A DNA stretch of 64,000 nucleotides from Burkholderiales bacterium. Its GTDB lineage: Bacteria > Pseudomonadota > Gammaproteobacteria > Burkholderiales > Burkholderiaceae_C. The number at the start of each line of letters is the position of its first letter. Position 1 is the first letter of the stretch. The DNA lies in contig JADJDV010000008.1 of NCBI GenBank assembly GCA_016702555.1, positions 24,815 through 88,814 on the forward strand, given 5' to 3'. Below, piece by piece: positions 26,048-35,076 of the stretch. The notes beneath the pieces are model-generated. The model did no database searches, had not been told where the DNA came from, and saw nothing but the letters and a program-made list of their open reading frames with translations. The translations under genes and the position numbers were made by a program.

Positions 26048-27262
26048 ATGTTCCGCGATCCAGTTCACGACCTGGCGGAGCCACGCACGCCCTCGGTGCC
26101 GGCCGATCCCCGGCCTTCGGCCGCCGCCACGGCGGCACCGCCCGCAGCGGGCGCCGGCGCGCAGCGCGAGTCCCTTGCCGACCTCGACGGCGGCTGGGGC
26201 GGGCGCACCGGCCGCTCGCCTCTGGAGATCCACATCGAGCGATATTTCAGCCGCTGGCTGGAGCGTCCGGGCGTGCAGGAGGTGGCGATCAACCGCCCGG
26301 GCGAGGTGGCGCTGTGGGAGGGCGGCTACTGGCACGCACACCTCGATCCCGCGCTCACGCGCGACGTGATCGAGCAGCTGGGCCAGCTGGTGGCCAACCG
26401 TTCGCGCAAGCCCTTCAATGCGTCCAACGTCACCTTGTCCACGGCGCTGCCTGACGGCACGCGCCTGGAGATGACCGGGCCACCGGCCACGCTCAACAAC
26501 CACATCTACGTCAACCTGCGCAAGCACAGCGTGGCCGCCTTCACGCTGGAGCAATTCATCGAGCAGGGGTATTTCGCCAACACGGTCCATATGTTCAACA
26601 TGAACATGACCGACGAGCAGCGCGCCAGGGCGGGGCGGCAGCTGCTGCCCGAGCAACTGCGGCTGTGGGAACTGGCCCAGGCCGGGCGCTGGCCCGAATT
26701 CCTCAAGACGGCCGTGCTGGAGTACCAGAACATCCTCGTGTCGGGCGCGACAGGCAGCGGCAAGACCTCGTTCATTCGCGGGCTGGTCGAACTCATCCCC
26801 GCCGAGGAACGCATCCTGACCGTGGAAGACACGCCAGAGATGCCCCTGCCAAACCACCCGCACTGCCAGGCACTGTTCTACCGTCGGGAGGGCACCAGCA
26901 CCACGGCGGGCGGCTCGGCCAAGGACATGCTGCAGGCGGCCATGCGCAAGACGCCCAAGCGCGTGCTGCTGGCCGAATTGCGCGGCGACGAGACCTACTA
27001 CTACATCCAGAGCGTCCTGAACTCGGGGCACCCGGGCGGCATGACGACCACCCACGCGAACAGCCCGCGCGAGGCGTTCGTGCGTCTAGCCCTGCTCATC
27101 AAGGCTTCGCCGGAAGGCCGGGGGCTGGCGATGGACGAGACGCTGACGCTGCTGCACAGCCTGGTGAACGTGGTGGTGCAGATCGTTTTCAAGCCCGGCG
27201 CCGACCGCTACTGCTCGGCCATCTACTACGACCCGATGTACGCATCGACGCTGCTGGCATGA
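26048..27262 (+). CDS. virB11: VirB11 ATPase
   Basis: 404 residues from ATG 26048 (a TTG six bases earlier overlaps the virB10 stop). Walker A GATGSGKTS is at about residues 233-241; the Asp box is VEDTPEMPLP, and MTTTHANSPREA is the His box. VirB11 is a hexameric traffic ATPase that switches between pilus assembly and DNA transfer. An N-terminal ~45-residue Ala/Pro-rich extension precedes the conserved domain. Last gene of the virB operon; a repeat copy follows. Confidence 0.94.
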   Translation: MFRDPVHDLAEPRTPSVPADPRPSAAATAAPPAAGAGAQRESLADLDGGWGGRTGRSPLEIHIERYFSRWLERPGVQEVAINRPGEVALWEGGYWHAHLDPALTRDVIEQLGQLVANRSRKPFNASNVTLSTALPDGTRLEMTGPPATLNNHIYVNLRKHSVAAFTLEQFIEQGYFANTVHMFNMNMTDEQRARAGRQLLPEQLRLWELAQAGRWPEFLKTAVLEYQNILVSGATGSGKTSFIRGLVELIPAEERILTVEDTPEMPLPNHPHCQALFYRREGTSTTAGGSAKDMLQAAMRKTPKRVLLAELRGDETYYYIQSVLNSGHPGGMTTTHANSPREAFVRLALLIKASPEGRGLAMDETLTLLHSLVNVVVQIVFKPGADRYCSAIYYDPMYASTLLA

Positions 27263-27289
27263 CGAAGGCGCTGCTTCAGACAGTCGGCA

Positions 27290-27497
27290 GGGCGCGAGGG
27301 CCCGGCGCGCGCAGGCCCGGGCCGCGCCACGCGCTCGGGCGGCCGCGCCGTGCGAACGCCGCGAACCCGCTGCCGGGCGGCTACCGCAGCGCCCAGGGTG
27401 GGACGCCGGCGCGGATGGGCGCCGCGCCCCGTGCGCCGGGCACTCACGCGGCCGGACGCCGCCATGGGCTTCGCCCATACCCAACACCCCAAGGAGC
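27290..27497 (+). repeat. Dispersed repeat, copy C (diverged)
   Basis: The order of landmarks matches copies A and B: GCCGCGCCACGCGCTCGGGC near 27311, then ATGGGC-TTC-GCCCAT (27464-27478) followed by ACCCAA. It fills the gap between virB11 and the next small gene and ends with AAGGAG, the ribosome-binding site of that gene. Confidence 0.6.
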
Positions 27498-27503
27498 ATG
27501 AGC

Positions 27504-27896
27504 ATGGCAACGAGACGGCCCGCGCCGAAGTCACCGGCGGAGGAGATGGTGGAGAGCAAGCGCCGCGCGATGCGCGCCGAACTGGCCGAGTCGCTGGGCC
27601 ACGCGGCTCGGCGTCTGACGTTCGATGATCTGGTGCACCGCGCGCATTCCCCGGCGCAGGCCTCGGCGCGACGCAGTCAGGCCGGCAGCGGGCAGGGGGA
27701 GGCGTGGCAGACGCTCGGCCAAGTGCGCCGCGCGGACGCGGCCGGCCCGCAGCCGGCTACGGCCACACCCTATGCCCGGGGCAAGACGCAGCCGCCGCAG
27801 CAGGCGGCCGCCGACGCGGCCCGAAAGACCCGAGCGGGCGCGCTGCCCGCCCAGAACCAGACGCAGCCGGCAACCAGGCGCGGCGCGGGGCGTTGA
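27504..27896 (+). CDS. Small basic plasmid protein of unknown function
   Basis: 130 residues from ATG 27504, seven bases after AAGGAG; the earlier ATG 27498 is too close to it. Helical basic start (SPAEEMVESKRRAMRAELAE) and a long Ala/Gln/Pro/Arg-rich tail. It follows repeat copy C just as the other repeat copies precede genes. No domain recognised. Confidence 0.45.
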   Translation: MATRRPAPKSPAEEMVESKRRAMRAELAESLGHAARRLTFDDLVHRAHSPAQASARRSQAGSGQGEAWQTLGQVRRADAAGPQPATATPYARGKTQPPQQAAADAARKTRAGALPAQNQTQPATRRGAGR

Positions 27897-27972
27897 GCCA
27901 TGCCGCCAGGAATCGGCGAGCGCGGGCGGGAGCATTGACGCCGAGGCGGCCCGAGAGGGTCAAGCATCTAGA

Positions 27973-28308
27973 TCAACCGCCAGAATAAAGCTCCTGGCGC
28001 GCGCGGCGCGATTCCGGCGATTCGTTGCGCATCTCATCCATCACCTGCTGACGTGTTTTCGGCGCCTCGGTACTCTTGATGGGCAGCGGGATGCCGCGTT
28101 GCAGCAACGCGAGCGAACCATCTTTGCGAGCTGCCTCGACCTCGGCCATCACTTGAGCACGGGTTTTGGTGCTCTTGAAGTGATCAGGGTGTTCGGTGTA
28201 GCCCTGCTCATTGGAAGCAGGATGGTACATCGAATCGGCCTGTGCCGCCATGGGCAGCGCCGTTGCCAGGACAACAGCATGCAGTGCGACAAGATGGGTG
28301 AATTTCAT
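27973..28308 (-). CDS. Periplasmic DUF4148-like protein
   Basis: 111 residues from ATG 28308 with AAGGA upstream. A signal peptide (HLVALHAVVLATALPMAAQA) leads to a short charged protein with the repeated element KTRAQVMAEVEAAR / KTRQQVMDEMRNE, which is how I recall DUF4148 proteins of Burkholderiales. Such small periplasmic proteins are often next to metal two-component systems and induced by them; here it diverges from the CzcR-like gene. Function unknown. Confidence 0.7.
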   Translation of the reverse strand: MKFTHLVALHAVVLATALPMAAQADSMYHPASNEQGYTEHPDHFKSTKTRAQVMAEVEAARKDGSLALLQRGIPLPIKSTEAPKTRQQVMDEMRNESPESRRARQELYSGG

Positions 28309-28455
28309 TGCGAGATCCTTTGCAGTGTGTGATCGAAAATACCTACATGCCCGAGGGCATGCACACAATGTAGAAATCCGCACCGAACGGGAGCAAAACG
28401 TGAAGATGACAATTTGGACAGGTAGCGAGAAGCCGGGTAAGGATCGGCACACCTC

Positions 28456-29142
28456 ATGAAGCTTCTTATCGTGGAAGATGAAGCCAAGATCGCGGACTAC
28501 CTTCGCAAAGGGCTTGCTGAAGAGGGCTACGTGATTGATGTGGCTGCGAATGGCATAGACGGTCTTCATATGGCTTCGCATGGCAACTATGACCTGATCG
28601 TCCTCGACACAATGCTTCCGGGGATTGATGGCTTCGGCCTGCTGGCTGCACTGAGGCAGAGCAAGCAAACACCAGTGATCATGTTGACAGCCCGCCATCG
28701 GATCGAAGATCGGGTACGAGGACTAAAAACTGGAGCAGACGACTACCTTGTCAAGCCTTTTGCCTTTTCCGAGCTGGTGGCTCGCATTGAAGTGCTTCTT
28801 CGTCGCGCGGCCGGAAACACGCCTGTTCCTGACGCACTTGTGCTCACACTTGCAGACCTGCAAGTTGACTTGGGAAGGCGACGTGCGACTCGGGCCGGGC
28901 AGCGTATCGACTTGTCGGCCAAAGAGTTTCAATTGCTGTCACTTCTATTGCGCCGCAAAGGAGAGGTGCTGTCTCGCACTGAAATTGCAGAACAAGTTTG
29001 GGACGTGAACTTTGATCATGGTACGAATGTCATTGATGTTGCAGTGCGTCGGCTGCGTAACAAACTTGATCTACCTTTTAAGCAACCACTATTGCACACA
29101 GTCCGTGGAATGGGCTATGTCTTAGAAGAGCGAGAATCGTGA
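28456..29142 (+). CDS. OmpR-family response regulator, CzcR/CopR-like
   Basis: 228 residues. Receiver domain with LIVEDEAKIADYLRKGL and phospho-acceptor in LIVLDTMLPGIDG; winged-helix output domain ending in HTVRGMGYVLEE. The pattern is that of heavy-metal regulators (CzcR, CopR, IrlR). It overlaps the sensor kinase by four bases and diverges from the DUF4148 gene. Likely to control metal-efflux genes in this island; which metal is not shown. Confidence 0.88.
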   Translation: MKLLIVEDEAKIADYLRKGLAEEGYVIDVAANGIDGLHMASHGNYDLIVLDTMLPGIDGFGLLAALRQSKQTPVIMLTARHRIEDRVRGLKTGADDYLVKPFAFSELVARIEVLLRRAAGNTPVPDALVLTLADLQVDLGRRRATRAGQRIDLSAKEFQLLSLLLRRKGEVLSRTEIAEQVWDVNFDHGTNVIDVAVRRLRNKLDLPFKQPLLHTVRGMGYVLEERES

Positions 29143-30449
29143 AGAAAAAGCGTGCTGGATCATTGGGGCGTCGGCTTGCACGCTGGATGGCTCTTCTCAC
29201 ATTGGCAGGGCTGGCTCTGACTTGCCTGGGGGTATATACCGTTACAGCGCTTAGTTTCCAAGATCGGCAAAATGACACGCTGAGGCAGCAAAAAATCCAA
29301 GTAAGTCATTTAATTGCTGAGGTAGGAGGGCCTGATTTCACCACTCTTACACACAAGCTAGACGACGCTATGGTCGGACGGAGGGACGTAAGAATGACCC
29401 TGACCGGACCTAATGGGCGTGTGATTTACGCCAGCGGAAATATACCTAGTGATAAACGCACGATCGATGCGCGTTTCGAAATTTCGAACAGCAACGGCTC
29501 CATCCAAGCCCTGTTGAGTCTTGACGCCAGTGAAGATGATCGTGTCCTAAAACGCCTCGCTCAGACTTTGATTGCGGCTGCGCTAGCCGGTGCAGTGGTG
29601 ATAGCGATTGGCGGATACACATTGGTTCAGATCGGCCTGGAACCAGTACGTGATCTCTCGTCGCAGATTCAAGCACTGGAAGCTGATAATCTCCATCATC
29701 AACTGGATGGCTCTGCACAACCTGATGAGTTGGTGCCTCTTGTATTTCATGTCAATGGAATGCTAGAGCGCCTACATACGGCCTATGAGCAACTGGAAGC
29801 GTTCAACGCCGACGTCGCGCACGAATTGTTCACGCCTCTGGCAACATTGATGGGAAGCACAGAAATCGCTTTGCGCAAAGCACGCGATGTCGAGACGCTA
29901 CGGGACGTGCTTGGGGATCACCTCGAAGATCTGCAACGTATGTCGATGATCGTGCAGGACATGCTTTTCCTGTCGCAAGCTGACCGTGGGGCAGAGGCCC
30001 GCCGAGAGAGTGTAGACAGCCTGGCCAGACTAGTTAATGCGGTTGCGGACCTGCACGAGGCAGCGATAGAGGATGCTGGCCTTCAGTTGCAAGTTGACGG
30101 CGATGCGGCCTGCGCTGTCGATATACGCCTCTTGCAACGTGCACTGTCCAACCTCATCGGAAATGCAACTCGGCATGCGCTTCCGCAGAGCACGATTGTT
30201 GTGAAGATCAATAGGCACGATGCCGAAGTGGCTCTACGAGTGGTGAATCAGGGTAATACCATTCCGGACGAGCATCTGCCGTATCTATTCAATCGTTTTT
30301 ATCGCGTTGACTCCGCGCGCACGGAGGCAGTCCGAAATCACGGGTTGGGCTTGGCGATTGTTTCCGCCATCGCCCGTATGCACAGAGGGCGAACCCTGGC
30401 TGAATCAAGGGATGGCGTCACGTCCATTGGGTTTGTGCTGCCTGATTGA
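29139..30449 (+). CDS. Heavy-metal sensor histidine kinase, CzcS/CopS-like
   Basis: 436 residues from GTG 29139, which overlaps the regulator stop. Two membrane helices (WMALLTLAGLALTCLGVYTV; AALAGAVVIAIGGYTLV), HAMP region, H-box DVAHELFTPLA, N-box NLIGNATRHA and G-box NHGLGLAIVSAI. The H-box has Phe where nearly all kinases have Arg or Lys after HEL. It ends one base before the convergent P-type ATPase stop. Confidence 0.88.
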   Translation: MKKKRAGSLGRRLARWMALLTLAGLALTCLGVYTVTALSFQDRQNDTLRQQKIQVSHLIAEVGGPDFTTLTHKLDDAMVGRRDVRMTLTGPNGRVIYASGNIPSDKRTIDARFEISNSNGSIQALLSLDASEDDRVLKRLAQTLIAAALAGAVVIAIGGYTLVQIGLEPVRDLSSQIQALEADNLHHQLDGSAQPDELVPLVFHVNGMLERLHTAYEQLEAFNADVAHELFTPLATLMGSTEIALRKARDVETLRDVLGDHLEDLQRMSMIVQDMLFLSQADRGAEARRESVDSLARLVNAVADLHEAAIEDAGLQLQVDGDAACAVDIRLLQRALSNLIGNATRHALPQSTIVVKINRHDAEVALRVVNQGNTIPDEHLPYLFNRFYRVDSARTEAVRNHGLGLAIVSAIARMHRGRTLAESRDGVTSIGFVLPD

Positions 30450-30450
30450 T

Positions 30451-32691
30451 TCATGTTTTTTGAACCGCATTCAGAAGTCGAAGCCCGTTGAGCACGACCA
30501 ACATGCTTGCCCCCATGTCCGCGAAAACAGCCATCCACATCGTTGCACTGCCGAAAACGGCGAGCACAAGAAAAATGGCCTTGATGCCCAGCGCCAGAAC
30601 GATGTTCTGCCACAGTACCGCGTGAGTTGATCGCGACAGCTTCACCGTCTCTGCGATTCGCCGTAGGTCGTCGTTCATCACGACCACGTCGGCAGCTTCC
30701 ATTGCCGTATCGGTTCCAGCCGCACCCATGGCCACGCCAATGTCGGCCTGGGCTAGAGCAGGTGCGTCATTGATGCCGTCGCCGGTCATCGCTGTAGACC
30801 CAAGATCGCGCTGCAAAGTCTTGATCGCTTCGAGCTTGTCCTCGGGCAACAAGTTGCCGCGCGCTTGGGCGATGCCGGCTTCATGCGCCACGGCCGTGGC
30901 CGTAGCCTGGTTGTCGCCAGTCAGCATGACGGGAGTGATGCCCAGCGTTTGCAGCGACGCGATGGCCTCGCGCGACGAAGGCTTGATCGTGTCGGCGACA
31001 GCGAACAACGCAAGCACCCTCTCCGGCCTGGCCAGCAGCGTAACGGTGCGGCCCGCTTCCTCATGCCGCTTCAACTGCTCCTCGATTTCCGGTGAGCACT
31101 GGTCCCGCTCCTCTATCAGGCGGTGGTTGCCAAGCACATAGGTCACGCCGCCGACATTGGCCTGCACGCCCCTTCCAGCCAGCGCTGTGAAATCCCTTGC
31201 CTCGACGTCGCTGGGTTTCAGACCGGCGGCTATCGCACGCGAAACGGGGTGGTCGGAGTGGCTGGCCAAGACAACGGCAACGTGCTCCGCTTCCGCTGCT
31301 TCAGTCTGTGCATCGATGACGGACCAATCCACGAGCCGAGGCTTGCCCTCGGTGATCGTGCCGGTTTTGTCCAGCGCGATGGCCTTGAGCTTGCGTGCTT
31401 CTTCAAGGTAGATGCCGCCCTTGATCAGGATGCCGCGACGGGCTGCTGCAGCAAGGCCGCTGACGATGGTTACCGGTGTCGAGATGACCAGCGCGCACGG
31501 GCATGCGATGACCAACAGCACGAGGGCCTTATAGATTGCCTGCATCCAGGTCCAGCCGAGCAGCCATGGGCCGAGCAACGCGACTGCCAGCGCAATCACG
31601 AAAACTGCCGGGGTGTAGATCGCGGCAAAGCGGTCAACGAAGCCCTGTGTCGGCGCCCGTGTTGCCTGAGCTTCTTCGACGGCATGGATGATGCGCGCGA
31701 GCGTCGAATCCGATGCCAGTGCGGTCACCTCGAATTCGAAGGTGCCTGATTCGTTGATCGTGCCAGCAAAGACGGAGTCACCAGTGGTTTTATCGACCGG
31801 AATGCTCTCGCCGGTGACGGGTGCCTGATTGATGCTTGTTTGACCAGAACGAACTACGCCGTCCATAGGCACACGTTCGCCTGGCTTCACACGCAGCAAC
31901 GCACCGACGACGACTTCGGCAACAGGCACGACCTTCCAACTGCCATCGACCTGCCTTACAGAGGCCTGGTCGGGCGCCATGTCCAGCAGCCCCTTGATGG
32001 CATTGCGCGCGCGATCGACCGCGCGTGCTTCGATCGCCTCGGCGATCGCATACAGGGCCATGACCATCGCGGCCTCGGGCCACTGGCCGATCGCGAATGC
32101 CCCCGTCACCGCGACTGTCATCAGCGCATTGATGTTCAGACGGCCATGCCGCAGGGCTGCAAACCCCTTCTTGTAGACGTCAAAACCTGCCAGCCATATC
32201 GCGACCCCTGCTACGGCGAGGCCAGCGGCGCGCCAGACTGCGGTTTCCGGAGCGAAGTACCCGATAACTTCGGCAGCGATAGCCAGGAGCAGCGCGGCAG
32301 CCAGCTTGGGCAACTGGCCTCGGACAGGATCGTGGTTGTGACCATCGCCTTCAGAGTGCGCATCACCTGAATCTGCTGCACGAACTTGCTGTGGATCAAA
32401 CCCTGCCTTGCGGATGGCTTCCAGTGCGGGTGCCATCAACGGTTCATCGGCATCGATGGTCAAGGTTCGCTGACCAAGCTGAAATCGCAAACCGCGGATA
32501 CCGGGCAAGCCGTCAAGGGCTCGGCGGATTTCAGCTTCCTCAGCGGCACAGTCCATCGTGGGGATTCGAAAGCTTCGACCTTGTACCTTTGCCGTGGTAC
32601 CGGAAAGACGAACCTTTTCAGAGGGCCCGGTTCCGCAACAATCGTCGCTGATGGCGACTGCAGATCCTTGATCGGTGTGAGAGTGCTTCAT
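30451..32691 (-). CDS. cadA: Zn/Cd/Pb-exporting P1B-type ATPase (CadA/ZntA/PbrA family)
   Basis: 746 residues. An N-terminal metal-binding domain has MDCAAEE instead of the usual CxxC, preceded by a CC pair; a His-rich loop (DGHNHD) follows. The transport motif CPC (VIACPCALVIS), phosphorylation motif DKTGT and hinge MTGDGINDAPAL are all present. CPC with this N-terminus points to divalent soft metals (Zn, Cd, Pb) rather than copper. The MerR-type gene cadR-like diverges from it, and a MerR-type promoter lies between. Confidence 0.9.
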   Translation of the reverse strand: MKHSHTDQGSAVAISDDCCGTGPSEKVRLSGTTAKVQGRSFRIPTMDCAAEEAEIRRALDGLPGIRGLRFQLGQRTLTIDADEPLMAPALEAIRKAGFDPQQVRAADSGDAHSEGDGHNHDPVRGQLPKLAAALLLAIAAEVIGYFAPETAVWRAAGLAVAGVAIWLAGFDVYKKGFAALRHGRLNINALMTVAVTGAFAIGQWPEAAMVMALYAIAEAIEARAVDRARNAIKGLLDMAPDQASVRQVDGSWKVVPVAEVVVGALLRVKPGERVPMDGVVRSGQTSINQAPVTGESIPVDKTTGDSVFAGTINESGTFEFEVTALASDSTLARIIHAVEEAQATRAPTQGFVDRFAAIYTPAVFVIALAVALLGPWLLGWTWMQAIYKALVLLVIACPCALVISTPVTIVSGLAAAARRGILIKGGIYLEEARKLKAIALDKTGTITEGKPRLVDWSVIDAQTEAAEAEHVAVVLASHSDHPVSRAIAAGLKPSDVEARDFTALAGRGVQANVGGVTYVLGNHRLIEERDQCSPEIEEQLKRHEEAGRTVTLLARPERVLALFAVADTIKPSSREAIASLQTLGITPVMLTGDNQATATAVAHEAGIAQARGNLLPEDKLEAIKTLQRDLGSTAMTGDGINDAPALAQADIGVAMGAAGTDTAMEAADVVVMNDDLRRIAETVKLSRSTHAVLWQNIVLALGIKAIFLVLAVFGSATMWMAVFADMGASMLVVLNGLRLLNAVQKT

Positions 32692-32720
32692 GGATGATCC
32701 TTGCTTTTTCTATATTGAAA

Positions 32721-32741
32721 ACCCTGTAGTCGGTGTAGAGT
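32721..32741 (-). promoter_or_regulatory. MerR-type operator between the ATPase and its regulator
   Basis: The dyad ACCCTGTAG-TCG-GTGTAGAGT, read on the minus strand, lies between TTGACT (the -35 box) and the TTCAAT-type -10 box with a long spacer of 19-20 bp, the hallmark of promoters that MerR-family proteins activate by twisting the DNA. It drives the ATPase gene. Confidence 0.75.
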
Positions 32742-32774
32742 CAAGCCTTCTATACAGAAAGGTAGGATTTGCCC

Positions 32775-33218
32775 GTGAAGATTGGAGCACTGGCCGAAGC
32801 GACTGGAACGCCAGTTGAAACCATCCGCTTTTACGAGCGAGAGGGCTTGCTTCCGCCACCAGCGCGGGCTGAGAATAACTACCGCCTCTACCTGCCAATC
32901 CATGTTGAGCGGCTAGCATTCGTCCGCCAGTGCCGCGGGCTAGATATGACCCTGGACGAGATCCGCGCATTGATTGAGCTTCGCGATTCGCCTGCACAAG
33001 ACTGTGGCGAGATCAATGCACTGCTTGACGAGCACATTGGCCATGTAGCGCAACGCATTCGCGAACTCCGCGTGCTGGAGAGGGACCTGAAGGCGTTGCG
33101 CGCGCGCTGCACGTCTCCGCATGCGGTCGCCGAATGCGGCATTCTCAGCGGCCTCGACCACGCGTCTGTATCAAAGCCTCTATCACCCAACTGGCCTCAT
33201 TTGCACGGCACGCATTGA
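32775..33218 (+). CDS. cadR: MerR-family Cd/Pb/Zn regulator (CadR/PbrR-like)
   Basis: 147 residues from GTG 32775 (SD AGGTAGGA); a TTG two codons earlier is possible. The HTH starts KIGALAEATGTPVETIRFYE. Metal-binding cysteines are in place at ~74 (AQDCGEIN), ~112 (ARCTSPH) and ~119 (AECGIL). A His-ended tail (HLHGTH) resembles CadR. It senses cadmium, lead or zinc and activates the divergent ATPase. Confidence 0.88.
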   Translation: MKIGALAEATGTPVETIRFYEREGLLPPPARAENNYRLYLPIHVERLAFVRQCRGLDMTLDEIRALIELRDSPAQDCGEINALLDEHIGHVAQRIRELRVLERDLKALRARCTSPHAVAECGILSGLDHASVSKPLSPNWPHLHGTH

Positions 33219-33240
33219 TGCAGCTGTGGGGGCAGTCTCT

Positions 33241-33759
33241 TCATTGATTCACAGGATCAACCCAGCGGCCGCCGCGCTCGGGCTGGCCGACATAGATCGG
33301 GCGGACTGAACCCACGTCGAGGCCTGCGTTGTCGTAGTAGGCTTGGCAACTCGCCGGCATTGCATTGGAGATGTAGTACCCGTTGTCGCCACCGGCGGGC
33401 ATCCAGCCGCGCCCATTGAGTGCGGCGGCGTCGCAGCGGCCGGAGCCGTCCACCAGTGCATTGACCAACTGGCGCGTGTAGCCGTCCTCTTTCGCCGTGG
33501 GGCACTGGTTCAGGAAGTCGCGCCGCGCGCCCAGTGTCTTGCCGAGGGTGCGCCTGACGATGGAGAAATAGCGCCGGATGGCGGGCTGGCACTCGCTGGG
33601 GCGCTCGCCGGTGGACAGGCACAGGATGGCTTCGCACGCCAGGCGGGTATCGCCCGTGAGCAGTTCCATGTCCGGGCTCTGGTCTGCCTGGGCCTGGGCG
33701 ATGTTGCACAGAGCCAAGGCCAGGGCGGGCAGCAGATTCTTGGTGCGCGGTGTTGCCAT
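33241..33759 (-). CDS. trbM: TrbM/KikA-family conjugal transfer protein
   Basis: 172 residues with a signal peptide (NLLPALALALCNIAQAQA). The block MELLTGDTRLACEAILCLS, then PSECQPAIRRYFSIV, with conserved cysteines, is the TrbM signature. These periplasmic proteins aid mating-pair formation. It is separated from the virB operon by metal island 1, whose insertion probably split the transfer region. Its promoter carries two 17-bp operators (33798-33846) shared with virB1. Confidence 0.82.
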   Translation of the reverse strand: MATPRTKNLLPALALALCNIAQAQADQSPDMELLTGDTRLACEAILCLSTGERPSECQPAIRRYFSIVRRTLGKTLGARRDFLNQCPTAKEDGYTRQLVNALVDGSGRCDAAALNGRGWMPAGGDNGYYISNAMPASCQAYYDNAGLDVGSVRPIYVGQPERGGRWVDPVNQ

Positions 33760-33797
33760 GAGAAACCTCTTGCCTGTGTCGCCTTTGGGCTTTCATT

Positions 33798-33846
33798 GTA
33801 TTGTCAAACGATAGTTAATATCCTTTTATGTTCTGATAAACGATAC
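33798..33846. promoter_or_regulatory. Operator pair between trbM and the KorA-like gene
   Basis: On the minus strand CTATCGTTTGACAATAC (33814-33798) and GTATCGTTTATCAGAAC (33846-33830) are two copies of the 17-bp operator with centres 32 bp apart. The first overlaps a TACAAT -10-like box facing trbM. An AGGTGTA element (33886-33892) lies nearer the KorA-like gene, downstream of a TAAAAT box (33879-33884). Confidence 0.65.
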
Positions 33847-33919
33847 ATATTCCCCTTTTTTAGGTTAATTATGTGGTGTAAAATGAGGTGTAGTTTTCAA
33901 CATCTCCCATGAGGCCGAC

Positions 33920-34279
33920 ATGACCGACACCCCCCTGAAAAAACGTGTTCCGCAGCGCTGCACGCTGAAGGAGCTTGAAGAGGCGGTGTCGTATTTCAGG
34001 ATCGCGCCGGCCACGATTGAGCGCGTGCAGCGCGTGCTGGTGGACGGCGAGGCGGTCTCAGTCGTGGCCCGCGGCGACAACCTCACCTACCAGCCGCTGG
34101 CCCGGACCTGCAACAAGGTGATGGACAAGGTGGAGGAACTGCGCAGCAATGCGCCCGTGCTGGTGCCGCCAGGCTGGGAAGAGGCCACGATCGTGGCGCC
34201 GGTGGAATTCATCGCCGAGACGCGCAAGCGCCTCGAACGCTACCTCTTGGACAAAGGATGGAAGAAATCGATCGCGTGA
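33920..34279 (+). CDS. KorA/TrfB-like transcriptional regulator
   Basis: 119 residues from ATG 33920. The order of elements, TLKELEEAVSYF, ATIERVQRVLVDGEAVS..., then GWEEATIVAPVEFIAETRKR, parallels IncP-1 KorA (LTE-QF ..., IARGVLVDG ..., GFERVTAVLPEHQ), though the similarity is low. KorA proteins are dimeric HTH repressors that co-ordinate plasmid genes. It is next to the two 17-bp operators and to an AGGTGTA element, so it is my first candidate for the repressor that reads one of them. First gene of a run of small genes up to 35320. Confidence 0.62.
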   Translation: MTDTPLKKRVPQRCTLKELEEAVSYFRIAPATIERVQRVLVDGEAVSVVARGDNLTYQPLARTCNKVMDKVEELRSNAPVLVPPGWEEATIVAPVEFIAETRKRLERYLLDKGWKKSIA

Positions 34280-34443
34280 TGCGGGACCCTGCCGCTTCCC
34301 GCTGGCTCAGGGACGCCCTGCGCGGCGCGCTGGTGCGCGACCCGGTAGATGCCGCCAACGATGCGCAGTTGCTGGCGCGACTGCTCGATGCGCGCTGCGC
34401 TGGCGTCCTGGCGCCCGGAAAGGACCCGCATGGATGCCCTTGA
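34279..34443 (+). CDS. Small plasmid protein, 54 residues
   Basis: ATG 34279 overlaps the KorA-like stop (TGATG); ATG 34258 is an alternative. Helical and Arg/Asp-rich (ASRWLRDALRGALVRDP). It overlaps the next gene by 14 bases. Supported only by coupling and by its compact place in the run of genes. Confidence 0.4.
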   Translation: MRDPAASRWLRDALRGALVRDPVDAANDAQLLARLLDARCAGVLAPGKDPHGCP

Positions 34444-34798
34444 GCGGGAAAGCCGGCTGTGGCAGGCGCGCGCGGCGGTGGGCCAGGATCTGGACCGGCT
34501 TACCGCCGAGGCGGTGGCCCTGGCCCTGGACGCCGATCCTGGCCAGCGTGCGCGCGTGGCGGCGGCCAATGCCGCCAGCCGCCTGCTGCTGCGGCTGGTC
34601 GATCAGGTGGCCGATTCGGAGGCGAGGATCGAGGACGTGGCCGCGCTGTTCAGCTCGCGCCCGTTCACCTGGGATTTCACCGGCGGGGCAGGCGGCACGC
34701 GCATCGACGCGGCGCTGCAGCGCCTGTGCGTGTTGTCGGTTCTGACGCGGGCCGACGTCGAGCGCATGCGCGGCAAGCTGCACGGCGCTTCGCCGTGA
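34430..34798 (+). CDS. Plasmid protein of unknown function, 122 residues
   Basis: Start ATG 34430 behind GGAAAGGA. Helical throughout (ERESRLWQARAAVGQDLDRL); the middle AAANAASRLLLRLVDQV and the end LTRADVERMRGKLHG have no recognised domain. Good start context and operon placement after the KorA-like gene support a real gene. Confidence 0.5.
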   Translation: MDALERESRLWQARAAVGQDLDRLTAEAVALALDADPGQRARVAAANAASRLLLRLVDQVADSEARIEDVAALFSSRPFTWDFTGGAGGTRIDAALQRLCVLSVLTRADVERMRGKLHGASP

Positions 34799-34830
34799 CG
34801 CCGGCCCACGCACGGAAAAGGTGGTGATGT

Positions 34831-35076
34831 ATGGACCTGCTACTCGGCTGGCTTCGACTGCCCATCGTCCTGTGCGTGGCCGTGCTGCGGCTGTTGTCGT
34901 TTAGCGCCGGCATCGCCACCTTAGGCGGACTGCTAATGCAGCGCAGCGAATCGCGGTTCATCTGCTTCGTCGTGATGCCGCTCACGTCTTTCGCGTGCTA
35001 CGTGCTGGCCTCGAAGCTGTCGGAGCAGTACCAGCGCGCGATGGCGCGGCGAGAGGCCGGTTCGGGTGCGCGGTGA
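34831..35076 (+). CDS. Small membrane protein
   Basis: 81 residues with two hydrophobic stretches (LPIVLCVAVLRLLSFSAGI and FICFVVMPLTSFACYVLA) behind AAAAGGTGG. It may sit in the inner membrane. No family recognised. Confidence 0.5.
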   Translation: MDLLLGWLRLPIVLCVAVLRLLSFSAGIATLGGLLMQRSESRFICFVVMPLTSFACYVLASKLSEQYQRAMARREAGSGAR

